Assembly (NCBI GenBank): GCA_943328885.2
Contig: CALQBT020000066.1
Coordinates: 1 to 9,540 of the forward strand
Reading direction: 5' to 3'
Length of the DNA stretch: 9,540 nt
DNA from: Bordetella parapertussis
GTDB lineage: Bacteria > Pseudomonadota > Gammaproteobacteria > Burkholderiales > Burkholderiaceae_C
In this document: positions 1 to 6,552 of the stretch, piece after piece
Layout of the letters: every line of letters starts with the position of its first letter
How positions within the stretch are numbered: the first letter of the stretch is position 1
Notes under the pieces: model-generated
What the model was told of the DNA's origin: nothing
Seen by the model: only the letters and a program-made list of their open reading frames with translations
Database searches by the model: none
Translations under genes and position numbers: made by a program

Positions 1-1263
1 GCCCTTGTCGACCGGGTCCTTCTTCGCCCGCCTGCCCACCAGGGTCTGCCAGTCCATGGCCTGCAGGTCGACCTTGAAGCCGGCCTGGCGCAACAGTTGC
101 GCTGCCACATCGGGCAACTTCTGGATCGAAGCCAGATCGGTCGGCTTCATGATCACGATCGGTGTCCCGTCATAGCCTGAAGCCTTGAGCAGGTCCTGAG
201 CCTTCTTCATGTTGCTCTTGGCCTGGATCTCGCTGCCGACGATGCTGCCGTAAGGTGTGCCGCAGATGAACATCGAGGCGCAGGTTCGGTAGAGCGATTT
301 AACGCCAACCTGGGCCCGCAGAAAGGGTTCCTGAGACATCGCCGCCAGCGCCGCCTGGCGAACCTTGACGTTGTCAAAAGGCTTTTGCAAGTGGTTGAAA
401 CGCGCCATGTACTGCAGGCCGAGCGTTGCGTACTTTGGTACCTGCAGGTTGGTGTCGGCCTTCACGGTCTCGAAGTGATCGAAAGCCAGTTGCTCGATGA
501 TGTCAATTTCACCTTTTTGCAAGGCGCTGACCTGGGCCTGCGCATCGCGCAAAGCCAGATTCCACTCGACCCGGTCGACATAGACCTTCTTGCCACCAGT
601 GGTGCCCGACGGCGACTCGCTGCGCGGCACGTACTTGGTGTTCTTCAGGTACACCGCCTTGTCGCCGGGCTTGAACTCGTCCTTCTTGAAGATGAACGGG
701 CCCGAGCCGATGTGCTCCTCGATCTGCTTGAAAGCGTCGGTTTCAGCGATACGCTTGGGCATGATGAACGGCACGTTCGACGAAGGCTTGCCCAGCGCTT
801 CGAGCACAAAGCCGCAGGCCTCGCCCAGGAAGATGCGGAAGGTGTCGGGGGTTGGCGAATCCATGCGCTGCACGAACTGGAACAGCCCAGAGCCCATCGC
901 GTCGCGCTTGCCCCAGCGCTGCAGGCTGGCAATCACGTCCTCGCCAGTGACCGGCTTGCCATCGTGGAACTCGAGCCCTTTGCGAAGCTTGAAGGTCCAT
1001 AGTCGGTGGTCGCCGCTCTCGGTCCAGCTCTCGACCATCTGCGGCTTGATCTTGGCGTTCTCATCGGTGCCGAACAGCGTGTCATAAATCATGTAGCCGT
1101 GGTTGCGGCTCATGTAAGCCGTGGTCCAGATCGGGTCGAGGATGGCGAGGTTGGAGTGCGGCACGACGCGCAGCACGTTGTTCTGTGCGGTTGCAGGCGT
1201 GGCCATGGCCAGTGTCAAGGCCGACAGGGCCGCCGCAGCGGCCAGGCGAATGATTGAGATCAT
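1..1263 (-). CDS. ABC transporter substrate-binding protein, family 5 (peptide type), partial
   Basis: This is a periplasmic solute-binding protein that would capture peptides or a similar ligand and deliver it to an ABC importer. I translated it directly from the minus strand: 421 codons stay open from the ATG at 1263 to the window edge, so the C-terminal part (roughly 100 residues, if the family's usual 500-540 holds) lies outside. A classical Sec signal peptide is visible (residues 1-26, cleavage after ATPATA). The mature protein shows family-5 features: TLFGTDENAKIKPQMVESW near residues 62-80, the LRKGLEFHDGKPVTGEDV block near 93-110, and a GSGPFIFKKDEF segment near 187. The start is supported by a GGAG 10 bases upstream. 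A near-consensus sigma-54 promoter precedes it. The ligand cannot be read from sequence; dipeptides, oligopeptides, glutathione or an opine are all possible. Confidence 0.9.
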   Translation of the reverse strand, partial: MISIIRLAAAAALSALTLAMATPATAQNNVLRVVPHSNLAILDPIWTTAYMSRNHGYMIYDTLFGTDENAKIKPQMVESWTESGDHRLWTFKLRKGLEFHDGKPVTGEDVIASLQRWGKRDAMGSGLFQFVQRMDSPTPDTFRIFLGEACGFVLEALGKPSSNVPFIMPKRIAETDAFKQIEEHIGSGPFIFKKDEFKPGDKAVYLKNTKYVPRSESPSGTTGGKKVYVDRVEWNLALRDAQAQVSALQKGEIDIIEQLAFDHFETVKADTNLQVPKYATLGLQYMARFNHLQKPFDNVKVRQAALAAMSQEPFLRAQVGVKSLYRTCASMFICGTPYGSIVGSEIQAKSNMKKAQDLLKASGYDGTPIVIMKPTDLASIQKLPDVAAQLLRQAGFKVDLQAMDWQTLVGRRAKKDPVDKG

Positions 1264-1346
1264 CAGGTTAAGACTCCAGTGGAATGACGACAAGATCTAG
1301 GCTAACCCAATTCTGCCTCTGAACCCATCGGGGTTTGCGGCAGCAA

Positions 1347-1368
1347 CGAAAATGATTAGCAATTTTCG
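1347..1368. repeat. AT-rich inverted repeat in the promoter region
   Basis: CGAAAAT at 1347-1353 and ATTTTCG at 1362-1368 form a perfect 7-base inverted repeat with an 8-base spacer. It overlaps the -12 side of the candidate sigma-54 promoter and is unusually AT-rich for this genome. It could be an operator, or a weak hairpin in the 3' region after the asparaginase gene; no T-run follows to make a good terminator. Confidence 0.4.
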
Positions 1369-1373
1369 GGCCA
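1358..1373 (-). promoter_or_regulatory. Candidate sigma-54 (RpoN) -24/-12 promoter
   Basis: Read on the minus strand the site is TGGCCCGAAAATTGCT, compared with the RpoN consensus TGGCACR-N4-TTGCW. It differs only at the fifth position (C for A) and keeps the invariant GG and GC at the right spacing. It sits in the 168-base gap between the asparaginase stop and the substrate-binding-protein ATG, pointing towards the latter; transcription would begin near 1347 with a leader of about 85 bases. It implies control by an enhancer-binding protein such as NtrC, though I identified no enhancer site. This is a motif match only. Confidence 0.55.
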
Positions 1374-1431
1374 GTTGGGCGATTGGCTGGCTGTCCGGCC
1401 CTGCTGGTGCTGGCCGCGGACCACCCGCCAC

Positions 1432-2367
1432 TCAAGCCGCTGCCAGCAAGCGCAGCTGCAACTCGATTCTTGCCTGCCAGGGCGACATCGCGCCGGCAAG
1501 TCCGGCGTCGGGCCCGACAATCACCCCGCTGGCGCAGCGCGTGCAGCGCCATACCGGCAGGCCGGCAGCGACGGCCTGCTCGAGCGCAACCGCCAGCGAC
1601 TCGTGCACCGTGCCGTTGCCCGTGCCCGCTACCACCAAACCCTGCACCCCGGCAGCGCACAGCGCACGCACAGCATCGTCGCGCGCACCCGCGTGGCTCG
1701 TGACGATCTCGACCCAGGGCCAGCGCGCCGGGTCGGCGTCCAGCACACCCAAACCCAGTGCGTCGCCTGCCGGCCATTCGCGAAAGCGCCGCAACCGGCC
1801 GGCCTCGACCACCCCCAACGGGCCAGCATCACCCGACTCGAAGGCGTCGAGCCGGTAGGGGTGGACCTTGCGCAGGTCACCAGCCGCATGCAGCCGACCG
1901 GCCAGCATGCCGAGCACGCCGCGGGCGCCGGGCGTGCGCGCCACCGTCAAGGCGTCGAGCAGGTTCTGCGGCCCATCGGCGGACAGGCCCGTGGCCGGGC
2001 GCATCGCCGCGACCAGCACCACCGGCTTGGCAGGCGCCAGAACGCGCTGCAGCAACCAGGCCGTCTCCTCCAAGGTGTCGGTGCCGTGGGTGATCACCAG
2101 CCCGGCGATCTCGGGCCGTGCCAGGTGGTGGGCCACGCGCCGGGCCAGTGACTGCCAGATCGCCGGGCCCATGTCCTTGCTGTCGAGTTGAGCCACCTGC
2201 TCGGCCTCGATCGCCGGGCCGGCCAGCGCAGGCACACAAGCCACCAGATCGGCCAGCATATCGACCAGCCTGCGCTGCGCGCTGGCATAGCCGATGTTGT
2301 CGGCAGCATCGGCTGCGACGCCTGCGATCGTGCCGCCAGTGCCCAAGATCACGACAGTGCTTGCCAT
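1432..2367 (-). CDS. L-asparaginase (type II-like, predicted cytoplasmic)
   Basis: It hydrolyses L-asparagine to aspartate and ammonia. The 311-residue product carries both family signatures: GTGGTIAG at residues 9-16 with the nucleophilic Thr13, and ITHGTDTLEET at 92-102 with Thr96 and Asp97. Other expected active-site residues align with E. coli AnsB: Tyr27, Ser63 in LDSKDMG, and Lys167 in LRKVHPY. AMRPATGLSADGPQNL near 121-136 is another family block. The protein begins directly with the first beta strand and has no signal peptide, unlike periplasmic AnsB, so it should act in the cytoplasm; at 311 residues it is slightly short for the family. It is divergent from lexA, and a LexA box starts 12 bases upstream of the ATG. 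The ribosome site (AGGG about 6 bases upstream) is weak. Glutaminase side activity cannot be judged. Confidence 0.93.
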   Translation of the reverse strand: MASTVVILGTGGTIAGVAADAADNIGYASAQRRLVDMLADLVACVPALAGPAIEAEQVAQLDSKDMGPAIWQSLARRVAHHLARPEIAGLVITHGTDTLEETAWLLQRVLAPAKPVVLVAAMRPATGLSADGPQNLLDALTVARTPGARGVLGMLAGRLHAAGDLRKVHPYRLDAFESGDAGPLGVVEAGRLRRFREWPAGDALGLGVLDADPARWPWVEIVTSHAGARDDAVRALCAAGVQGLVVAGTGNGTVHESLAVALEQAVAAGLPVWRCTRCASGVIVGPDAGLAGAMSPWQARIELQLRLLAAA

Positions 2368-2389
2368 GGAGACCCTATCTGGATAAAAA
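2361..2389 (+). promoter_or_regulatory. Candidate lexA sigma-70 promoter
   Basis: TTGCCA at 2361-2366 (5 of 6 to the -35 consensus) and TAAAAA at 2384-2389 (4 of 6 to the -10 consensus) are separated by 17 bases. The -10 lies inside LexA box 1, the arrangement expected for a self-repressed gene. The -35 overlaps the start codon of the divergent asparaginase gene. Confidence 0.45.
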
Positions 2390-2394
2390 TACAG
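2379..2394. promoter_or_regulatory. LexA box 1 (SOS operator)
   Basis: CTGGATAAAAATACAG matches the CTGT-N8-ACAG SOS operator with one mismatch and has the AT-rich centre usual for strong boxes. The LexA encoded next door has a recognition helix almost identical to that of E. coli, which supports this consensus. It lies 25 bases before the lexA ATG and 12 bases before the divergent asparaginase ATG. Confidence 0.85.
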
Positions 2395-2397
2395 TGA

Positions 2398-2413
2398 CTG
2401 GATAAAACGTCAG
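2398..2413. promoter_or_regulatory. LexA box 2 (SOS operator, weaker)
   Basis: CTGGATAAAACGTCAG matches CTGT-N8-ACAG with two mismatches. It repeats the first 10 bases of box 1 (CTGGATAAAA) exactly, 19 bases downstream, so the two sites lie on nearly the same helix face. Tandem boxes before lexA are known from E. coli. Its right end overlaps the lexA ribosome-binding site. Confidence 0.65.
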
Positions 2414-2418
2414 GACCG

Positions 2419-3108
2419 ATGATGAACGAGGTTTCGCAAGACAGCCCGAAGCTCACCCCACGCCAGCAGCAGATTCTCGATCTGGTGCACGACGCGATCG
2501 AACGAACCGGTGCGCCCCCGACCCGCGCCGAGATCGCTGCCGAACTGGGCTTCAAGTCAGCCAACGCAGCAGAAGAGCATTTGCAAGCCCTGGCGCGCAA
2601 AGGCATGCTCGAGTTGGTGGGGGGCACCTCACGCGGCATCCGGTTGAGCCGTCAGGCCTTGCGCGGACTCAACGAGTCGCGCAATCAGCCATTCTCACCG
2701 CCCTTGCATGGGCTGCAGCAGATCTCGCTCGCGCTGGTGGGCCGGGTCTCGGCAGGCAGTCCGATTCTGGCGCAGGAGCACATCGACCAGCGCTACTCGG
2801 TCGAGGCCTCGCTCTTCCCCGGCAAGCCCGACTACTTGCTGCGTGTGCGCGGCATGAGCATGCAGGGCGCAGGCATCCTCGACGGCGACCTGCTGGCGGT
2901 GCACAAAACGAAAGAGGCGCGCGAAGGCCAGATCGTCGTTGCACGTTTGGGCGACGAGGTCACCGTCAAGCGCTTGCATCGCGGCAAACACGGCATCGAG
3001 TTGCTGCCCGAGAACCCGGACTTCCAGCCCATCGTGGTGGGTGCGGACGATGAATTCGAACTCGAAGGCATCGCCGTCGGTCTGATCCGCAACACCCCCT
3101 TGATGTAG
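2419..3108 (+). CDS. lexA: LexA repressor, SOS response regulator
   Basis: It represses DNA-damage genes and cleaves itself when RecA filaments form on single-stranded DNA. The winged helix-turn-helix covers residues 11-75 ([12 protein letters not shown], then [16 protein letters not shown] as recognition region, ending SRGIRL). The S24 peptidase half shows the Ala112-Gly113 cleavage bond in VGRVSAGSP, catalytic Ser147 in RGMSMQG and Lys184 in EVTVKRL, so auto-cleavage should be intact. At 229 residues it is longer than E. coli LexA (202); much of the excess lies in a linker of about 30 residues between the domains. Two ATGs are adjacent: AGGA at 2412-2415 is 3 bases from the first and 6 from the second (2422), so translation may really start at 2422. 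Two LexA boxes precede it, and the next gene follows after 2 bases. Confidence 0.98.
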   Translation: MMNEVSQDSPKLTPRQQQILDLVHDAIERTGAPPTRAEIAAELGFKSANAAEEHLQALARKGMLELVGGTSRGIRLSRQALRGLNESRNQPFSPPLHGLQQISLALVGRVSAGSPILAQEHIDQRYSVEASLFPGKPDYLLRVRGMSMQGAGILDGDLLAVHKTKEAREGQIVVARLGDEVTVKRLHRGKHGIELLPENPDFQPIVVGADDEFELEGIAVGLIRNTPLM

Positions 3109-3110
3109 CC

Positions 3111-3428
3111 ATGGGCGCAAGCAATGCCTACCGGATCAAGTCGCCCAAGGTCGCCTCGGCACATGACTGCGAACACCTAGAGCAATTGCCCAACATCGGG
3201 CCGGTGATGGCTGGCGACCTGCGCTCACTCGGCATCCAGCACCCCAGCGAGCTGACACAGCGCGACCCGTTTGCGCTCTACCAGGACTTGTGCGTGCACA
3301 GTGGCAAGCGCCAGGATCTTTGCGTGCTCGACACCTTGATGGCCGCCACCGACTTCATGCAGGGCGCAGCGGCCGCGCCCTGGTGGGCTTACACGGCGCA
3401 GCGCAAGCAGCGTTACGGGCTGGTCTAG
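3111..3428 (+). CDS. Small helix-hairpin-helix protein, Cdd1 ('pathogenicity locus') family
   Basis: This 105-residue protein has one helix-hairpin-helix, LEQLPNIGPVMAGDLRSLGI, at about residues 23-42, with the PNIGP hairpin typical of non-sequence-specific DNA binding. The following LCVHSGKRQDLCVLDT (60-75) and the PWWAYTAQRK tail (90-99) match my recollection of the Cdd1 family (Pfam PF11731), which has no established function. Its ATG lies 2 bases after the lexA stop and has no clear ribosome site of its own, so it is probably co-transcribed and translationally coupled with lexA, making it a likely SOS-induced gene. It ends 20 bases before the convergent penicillin acylase stop. A role in DNA repair or competence is only inferred. 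Confidence 0.88.
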   Translation: MGASNAYRIKSPKVASAHDCEHLEQLPNIGPVMAGDLRSLGIQHPSELTQRDPFALYQDLCVHSGKRQDLCVLDTLMAATDFMQGAAAAPWWAYTAQRKQRYGLV

Positions 3429-3448
3429 CCGAAGGCCGCTGCACGAAG

Positions 3449-5890
3449 TCAGCGCTTGGCTTGGATCAGCAAGGTCTGCATCGGCTCGCCCGCCGCTGGC
3501 CACAGCGGCACGCCCTCGACCTGTACCCAGCGCTGGTTGAAGCTGCGAAACAGCGTCGACCAGGGGATGCCACTTTGGCCACCGCTGTGGATCACCCGCG
3601 ACTTGCTCGGGTCGGCCAGGTCATAGCGGCCGCGCAGGCTGGGGCCGTGCTCATCGAGGTAGAACTCGGCGGTCGTCGCGTCGGCCTTCAGGCTGACCCG
3701 GCTGACGTTGACGGTGTGGCTGTCGCCGCCGACCGCAGCGCGCAGCTCAAACCATCGCGCCAGCGCCTGGACCCGGGAGAACGGCCGGTGTTCGGCGCGG
3801 GCCTGGTGCGCGCGGCCCCATTGCCAGGCGGACAGGTCGCTGCCTTGCTGGCGCTGCAATTCGGCCAGCGCTTCGGAGAAAGCCCGGTTGACCTGGAACT
3901 CGCAGGTCTCGACAGCCGGCGTGGTCTTGTCGTCGCACCACCAAGCGTCGTCGCGAGACAGCACGCCTTCGAGTGCGTCGAAATAGCCGCGCTGTCCCAG
4001 CATCCGGTCGTACAGCGGCGCACCGAGTTCGTCGGCCAGCACCTGTTCAGAGAGATGCCGCACCCAGCTCCAGTAGATCAGCGGTGCAGCTTTGTCGGCC
4101 GCCATCGTGCCGTCAAAACCCGCGAGTTGGCGCTGAGCCGCCGCGGCCAGCGGATGGTCCGACCGGGCCTGCAGCAAGCGCGGCAACAGCCTGGCCACCG
4201 CCAGCGACTTGACATCGCCCTGCATCCGGCCCAAATCGTCCAGCGTATGCCTGGGTGCGGCCTCGATCATCTGCTCGATGCGCTGGTGGCGAAACGGCAG
4301 CGCCCACTGGTGGGTGATGAAGTGCGGGTAGCCCGGCGGCGTGATCCTCTGGTTGGCATTGGCGATGAAGCCGCGCGCGGGATCGCGCTGCTGGGGCAAG
4401 GCGTCGACCGGCAAGTAGCCGGTCCAGTCGTAGCGGGCGTCCCAACCCGGCGCCGGCGCCAGGCCTTGCAAGTTGTTGTCGGGTCGGCGCAGCGGCACCC
4501 GTCCTGGCGAGACCAGCGCGATGTGGCCCGCATCATCGGCCACCGCCATGTTCTGCTGCGGTACCTGCCAGCTTGCTGAGGCACGGACAAAGGCGTCGAC
4601 TGAACCCGCTTGGTTCATCGCCAACATGGTCGCGACCATGTCGTTGTCGATGTCCAGGCCAGTCCAGCGCAACGCAATTGCGTAAGCCGGTTGGCTGCCG
4701 AGCGCACCGTCGGCCATGCCCGACAGCGTGGCATCCGAGATCACCGGGCCATGGCGGGTGCTGCGAACCGTCAGCACGATGTCGGGCTTGCCCTTGACCT
4801 TGATGATCTCCTGTCGGGTCTCGAAACGCGCCCAGCCCTCGGGCGTCTGGTACTGCGAGGGATCACCGGGCTTGATGCGCTCGAGATAGCTGTCCTGCAC
4901 GTCAGGGCCGGTGTTGGTCAGGCCCCAGGCGACGTGTTCGTTCTGGCCCATCACGACGCCAGGCAGACCGGGCAAGGTGGCGCCGGCGATCTTCAGTCCT
5001 GGTGCTTCGAGGCGGGCGAAGTACCACAGCGCCGGGCTCGAGAGCTTGAGGTGCGGGTCGTTGGCCAGCAGCGGATGGCCGGTGGCGCTGCGGCTGCCAG
5101 CCAGCACCCAGCTGTTCGAGCCGACGCCGTCGACCTCGCTCTCGGGTGCGGCGGCCATCAGCCTGAGCAGCGAGGCCTCGCTTGTGGCCTGCTGTCCGTC
5201 GAGCCGCAGCGAGTCGTAGAACGCCGCGAAGTCCATGCTGGCCGGCACCGCGTCGCCGGGGTACGGCGGCATCAACTGGTCAATGCGCAGCTTGGGCAGC
5301 TTGGCCGACAGTCGCAGCCGGATCAACTCGGTCTGCCAGTTCGCGCCCAGATCCCAGGCCATCATGATCGCCCAAGCCAGGCTGTCCTGTGGCGTCCAGG
5401 GCTCGGGCTGCAGCCCCAGCAACACGAACTCGGGAGGTCGCGCGCTCAGACCCGCGATCACCGCGTTGACGCCGTCGGCGTAAGCCTGCAAGGCCGAGCG
5501 CGAGGCGGCAGGCAACTGGTCCCACTGCGCCGACGCGGTTCGCCGAACGCCCAGCGTGCGCAGAAAGCGGTCGGTGTCGGCCGCACCTTCGCCAAAAGCC
5601 TCGGCGAGCCGGCCAGCACCGATGCGCCGGTGCGTCTCCATCTGCCACAGCCGGTCCTGCGCATGGGCCACGCCCAGACCGAAGAAGGCATCGGCGATGC
5701 TGGCCGCACGGATCGTCGGGATGCCATGCGCGTCGCGCTCGATCCGCAACTCAGCGCGGGCACCGGGCAGCACCATGCTGCCCTCGGTCTGCGGCAACAC
5801 CTGTTGGGCATAGATCCAGGCCACCGCAGCGCAGGCCAACAACAGCAGCAAGAGCACGACCAGCGAGCGGGTCATCCAGTGGCGAAGCAT
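3449..5890 (-). CDS. Penicillin acylase family protein (membrane-anchored Ntn-hydrolase)
   Basis: Members of this family hydrolyse amide bonds of beta-lactams, acyl-homoserine lactones or related acylated compounds. The 813-residue precursor begins with a hydrophobic segment (residues 9-28) after a short basic end: an uncleaved anchor or signal peptide (Cys20 gives only a poor lipobox). The alpha part includes RDAHGIPTIRA (52-62) and AHAQDRLWQME (75-85). Self-cleavage is expected at Gly257-Ser258 in GVGSNSWVLAG, making Ser258 the N-terminal nucleophile of the beta chain, followed by GHPLLANDPHL (271-281), PGVVMGQNEHVAWGLTN (310-326) and RGFIANANQRITP, whose Asn511 or Asn513 should complete the oxyanion hole. 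All expected residues are present. The active site should face the periplasm. The gene lies 44 bases after DUF1993 on the same strand. Substrate unknown; quorum-signal degradation is possible but unproven. Confidence 0.93.
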   Translation of the reverse strand: MLRHWMTRSLVVLLLLLLACAAVAWIYAQQVLPQTEGSMVLPGARAELRIERDAHGIPTIRAASIADAFFGLGVAHAQDRLWQMETHRRIGAGRLAEAFGEGAADTDRFLRTLGVRRTASAQWDQLPAASRSALQAYADGVNAVIAGLSARPPEFVLLGLQPEPWTPQDSLAWAIMMAWDLGANWQTELIRLRLSAKLPKLRIDQLMPPYPGDAVPASMDFAAFYDSLRLDGQQATSEASLLRLMAAAPESEVDGVGSNSWVLAGSRSATGHPLLANDPHLKLSSPALWYFARLEAPGLKIAGATLPGLPGVVMGQNEHVAWGLTNTGPDVQDSYLERIKPGDPSQYQTPEGWARFETRQEIIKVKGKPDIVLTVRSTRHGPVISDATLSGMADGALGSQPAYAIALRWTGLDIDNDMVATMLAMNQAGSVDAFVRASASWQVPQQNMAVADDAGHIALVSPGRVPLRRPDNNLQGLAPAPGWDARYDWTGYLPVDALPQQRDPARGFIANANQRITPPGYPHFITHQWALPFRHQRIEQMIEAAPRHTLDDLGRMQGDVKSLAVARLLPRLLQARSDHPLAAAAQRQLAGFDGTMAADKAAPLIYWSWVRHLSEQVLADELGAPLYDRMLGQRGYFDALEGVLSRDDAWWCDDKTTPAVETCEFQVNRAFSEALAELQRQQGSDLSAWQWGRAHQARAEHRPFSRVQALARWFELRAAVGGDSHTVNVSRVSLKADATTAEFYLDEHGPSLRGRYDLADPSKSRVIHSGGQSGIPWSTLFRSFNQRWVQVEGVPLWPAAGEPMQTLLIQAKR

Positions 5891-5934
5891 CCTGCCCCCG
5901 TGCAGCGTGTGTTCGAGCGCTGAGCGAGCGGGCT

Positions 5935-6456
5935 TTACGGGGTGGCGAGGAAGTCGCTCTTGCCCAGTTCCACACCCCCTTGTCGCAGCAAGGCGTATGC
6001 CATCGAGATGTGGAAGAAGAAGTTGGGCAGCGCCCAGTGCTTGAGAAACACTTCGCCCGTGAAGTGCAGCGGGTCACGGGTTCGCATCGGGATCACGATC
6101 TCGCGACCCTCACTGCCGTCGATCGCCGCCGCCGCTACCGAGCCCACATAGTCCAGCGTCTTGCGCACGCGCTCACGCAGGTCGGCCAGGCTGGATTCGT
6201 TGTCCTCAAAGTTGGGAAGCTCTTGGCCCGCCAGCCGCGCGACACAGCCCTTGGCGGCATCGCTGGCAATGCGGATCTGCGCCACGAAAGGCAGCATGTC
6301 GGGCGCCAGGCGCAGCTGCAGGTAATTGTCGGGATCGAACTTGCGTGCCAGTGCATGGGCCTCGGCCTTGTCCAGCCAGGCCAGCAAGGCACCGAGTTGA
6401 CGTTGGAACACCGGCACACTGGCCGAGTGCATCGAAAAGGGTTTGGTAGTCGTCAT
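5935..6456 (-). CDS. DUF1993 family protein
   Basis: A 173-residue soluble protein with no signal peptide or membrane segment, and of unknown function. It resembles DUF1993 (PF09351) over its whole length: SVPVFQRQLGALLAWLDKAE near the N-terminus, LAPDMLPFVAQIRIASDAAKG in the middle, and the closing FFFHISMAYALLRQGGVELGKSDF. I recall this family as grouped with DinB-like four-helix bundles. The ATG at 6456 begins MTTTKPF, where homologous proteins start; the frame stays open upstream to 6798 but that part is antisense to the dehydrogenase. No good ribosome site is visible. It precedes the penicillin acylase gene on the same strand and diverges from the dehydrogenase across 96 bases; a shared transcript with the acylase is plausible. 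Confidence 0.88.
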   Translation of the reverse strand: MTTTKPFSMHSASVPVFQRQLGALLAWLDKAEAHALARKFDPDNYLQLRLAPDMLPFVAQIRIASDAAKGCVARLAGQELPNFEDNESSLADLRERVRKTLDYVGSVAAAAIDGSEGREIVIPMRTRDPLHFTGEVFLKHWALPNFFFHISMAYALLRQGGVELGKSDFLATP

Positions 6457-6552
6457 GGCGTATCCAGAATTAAAAGGTGAGACAGACCCGCATGCTAGCG
6501 CTGCAAAGTCCGGCAGCCCGGACGAGCAAACCGGCACAATCAACACCACACC

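Noticed and set aside
1375..2151. 258-codon plus-strand frame opposite the asparaginase gene
   Set aside because: Antisense shadow of a gene whose catalytic residues are all identifiable.
3290..4579. Long plus-strand open frame of 429 codons opposite the penicillin acylase gene
   Set aside because: It is antisense to a gene with clear catalytic motifs; its composition is rich in Arg, Ala, Gln and His as expected of a shadow frame in GC-rich DNA, and it shows no recognisable family.
4610..5923. Second long plus-strand open frame (437 codons) opposite the same gene
   Set aside because: Same reasons; low-complexity shadow composition with no motif, and no ribosome site worth noting.
6457..6552. 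A sigma-70 promoter in the divergent gap between DUF1993 and the dehydrogenase
   Set aside because: Promoters must exist here, and TTTAAT on the minus strand and CACAAT on the plus strand were considered as -10 elements, but neither has a -35 at proper spacing.
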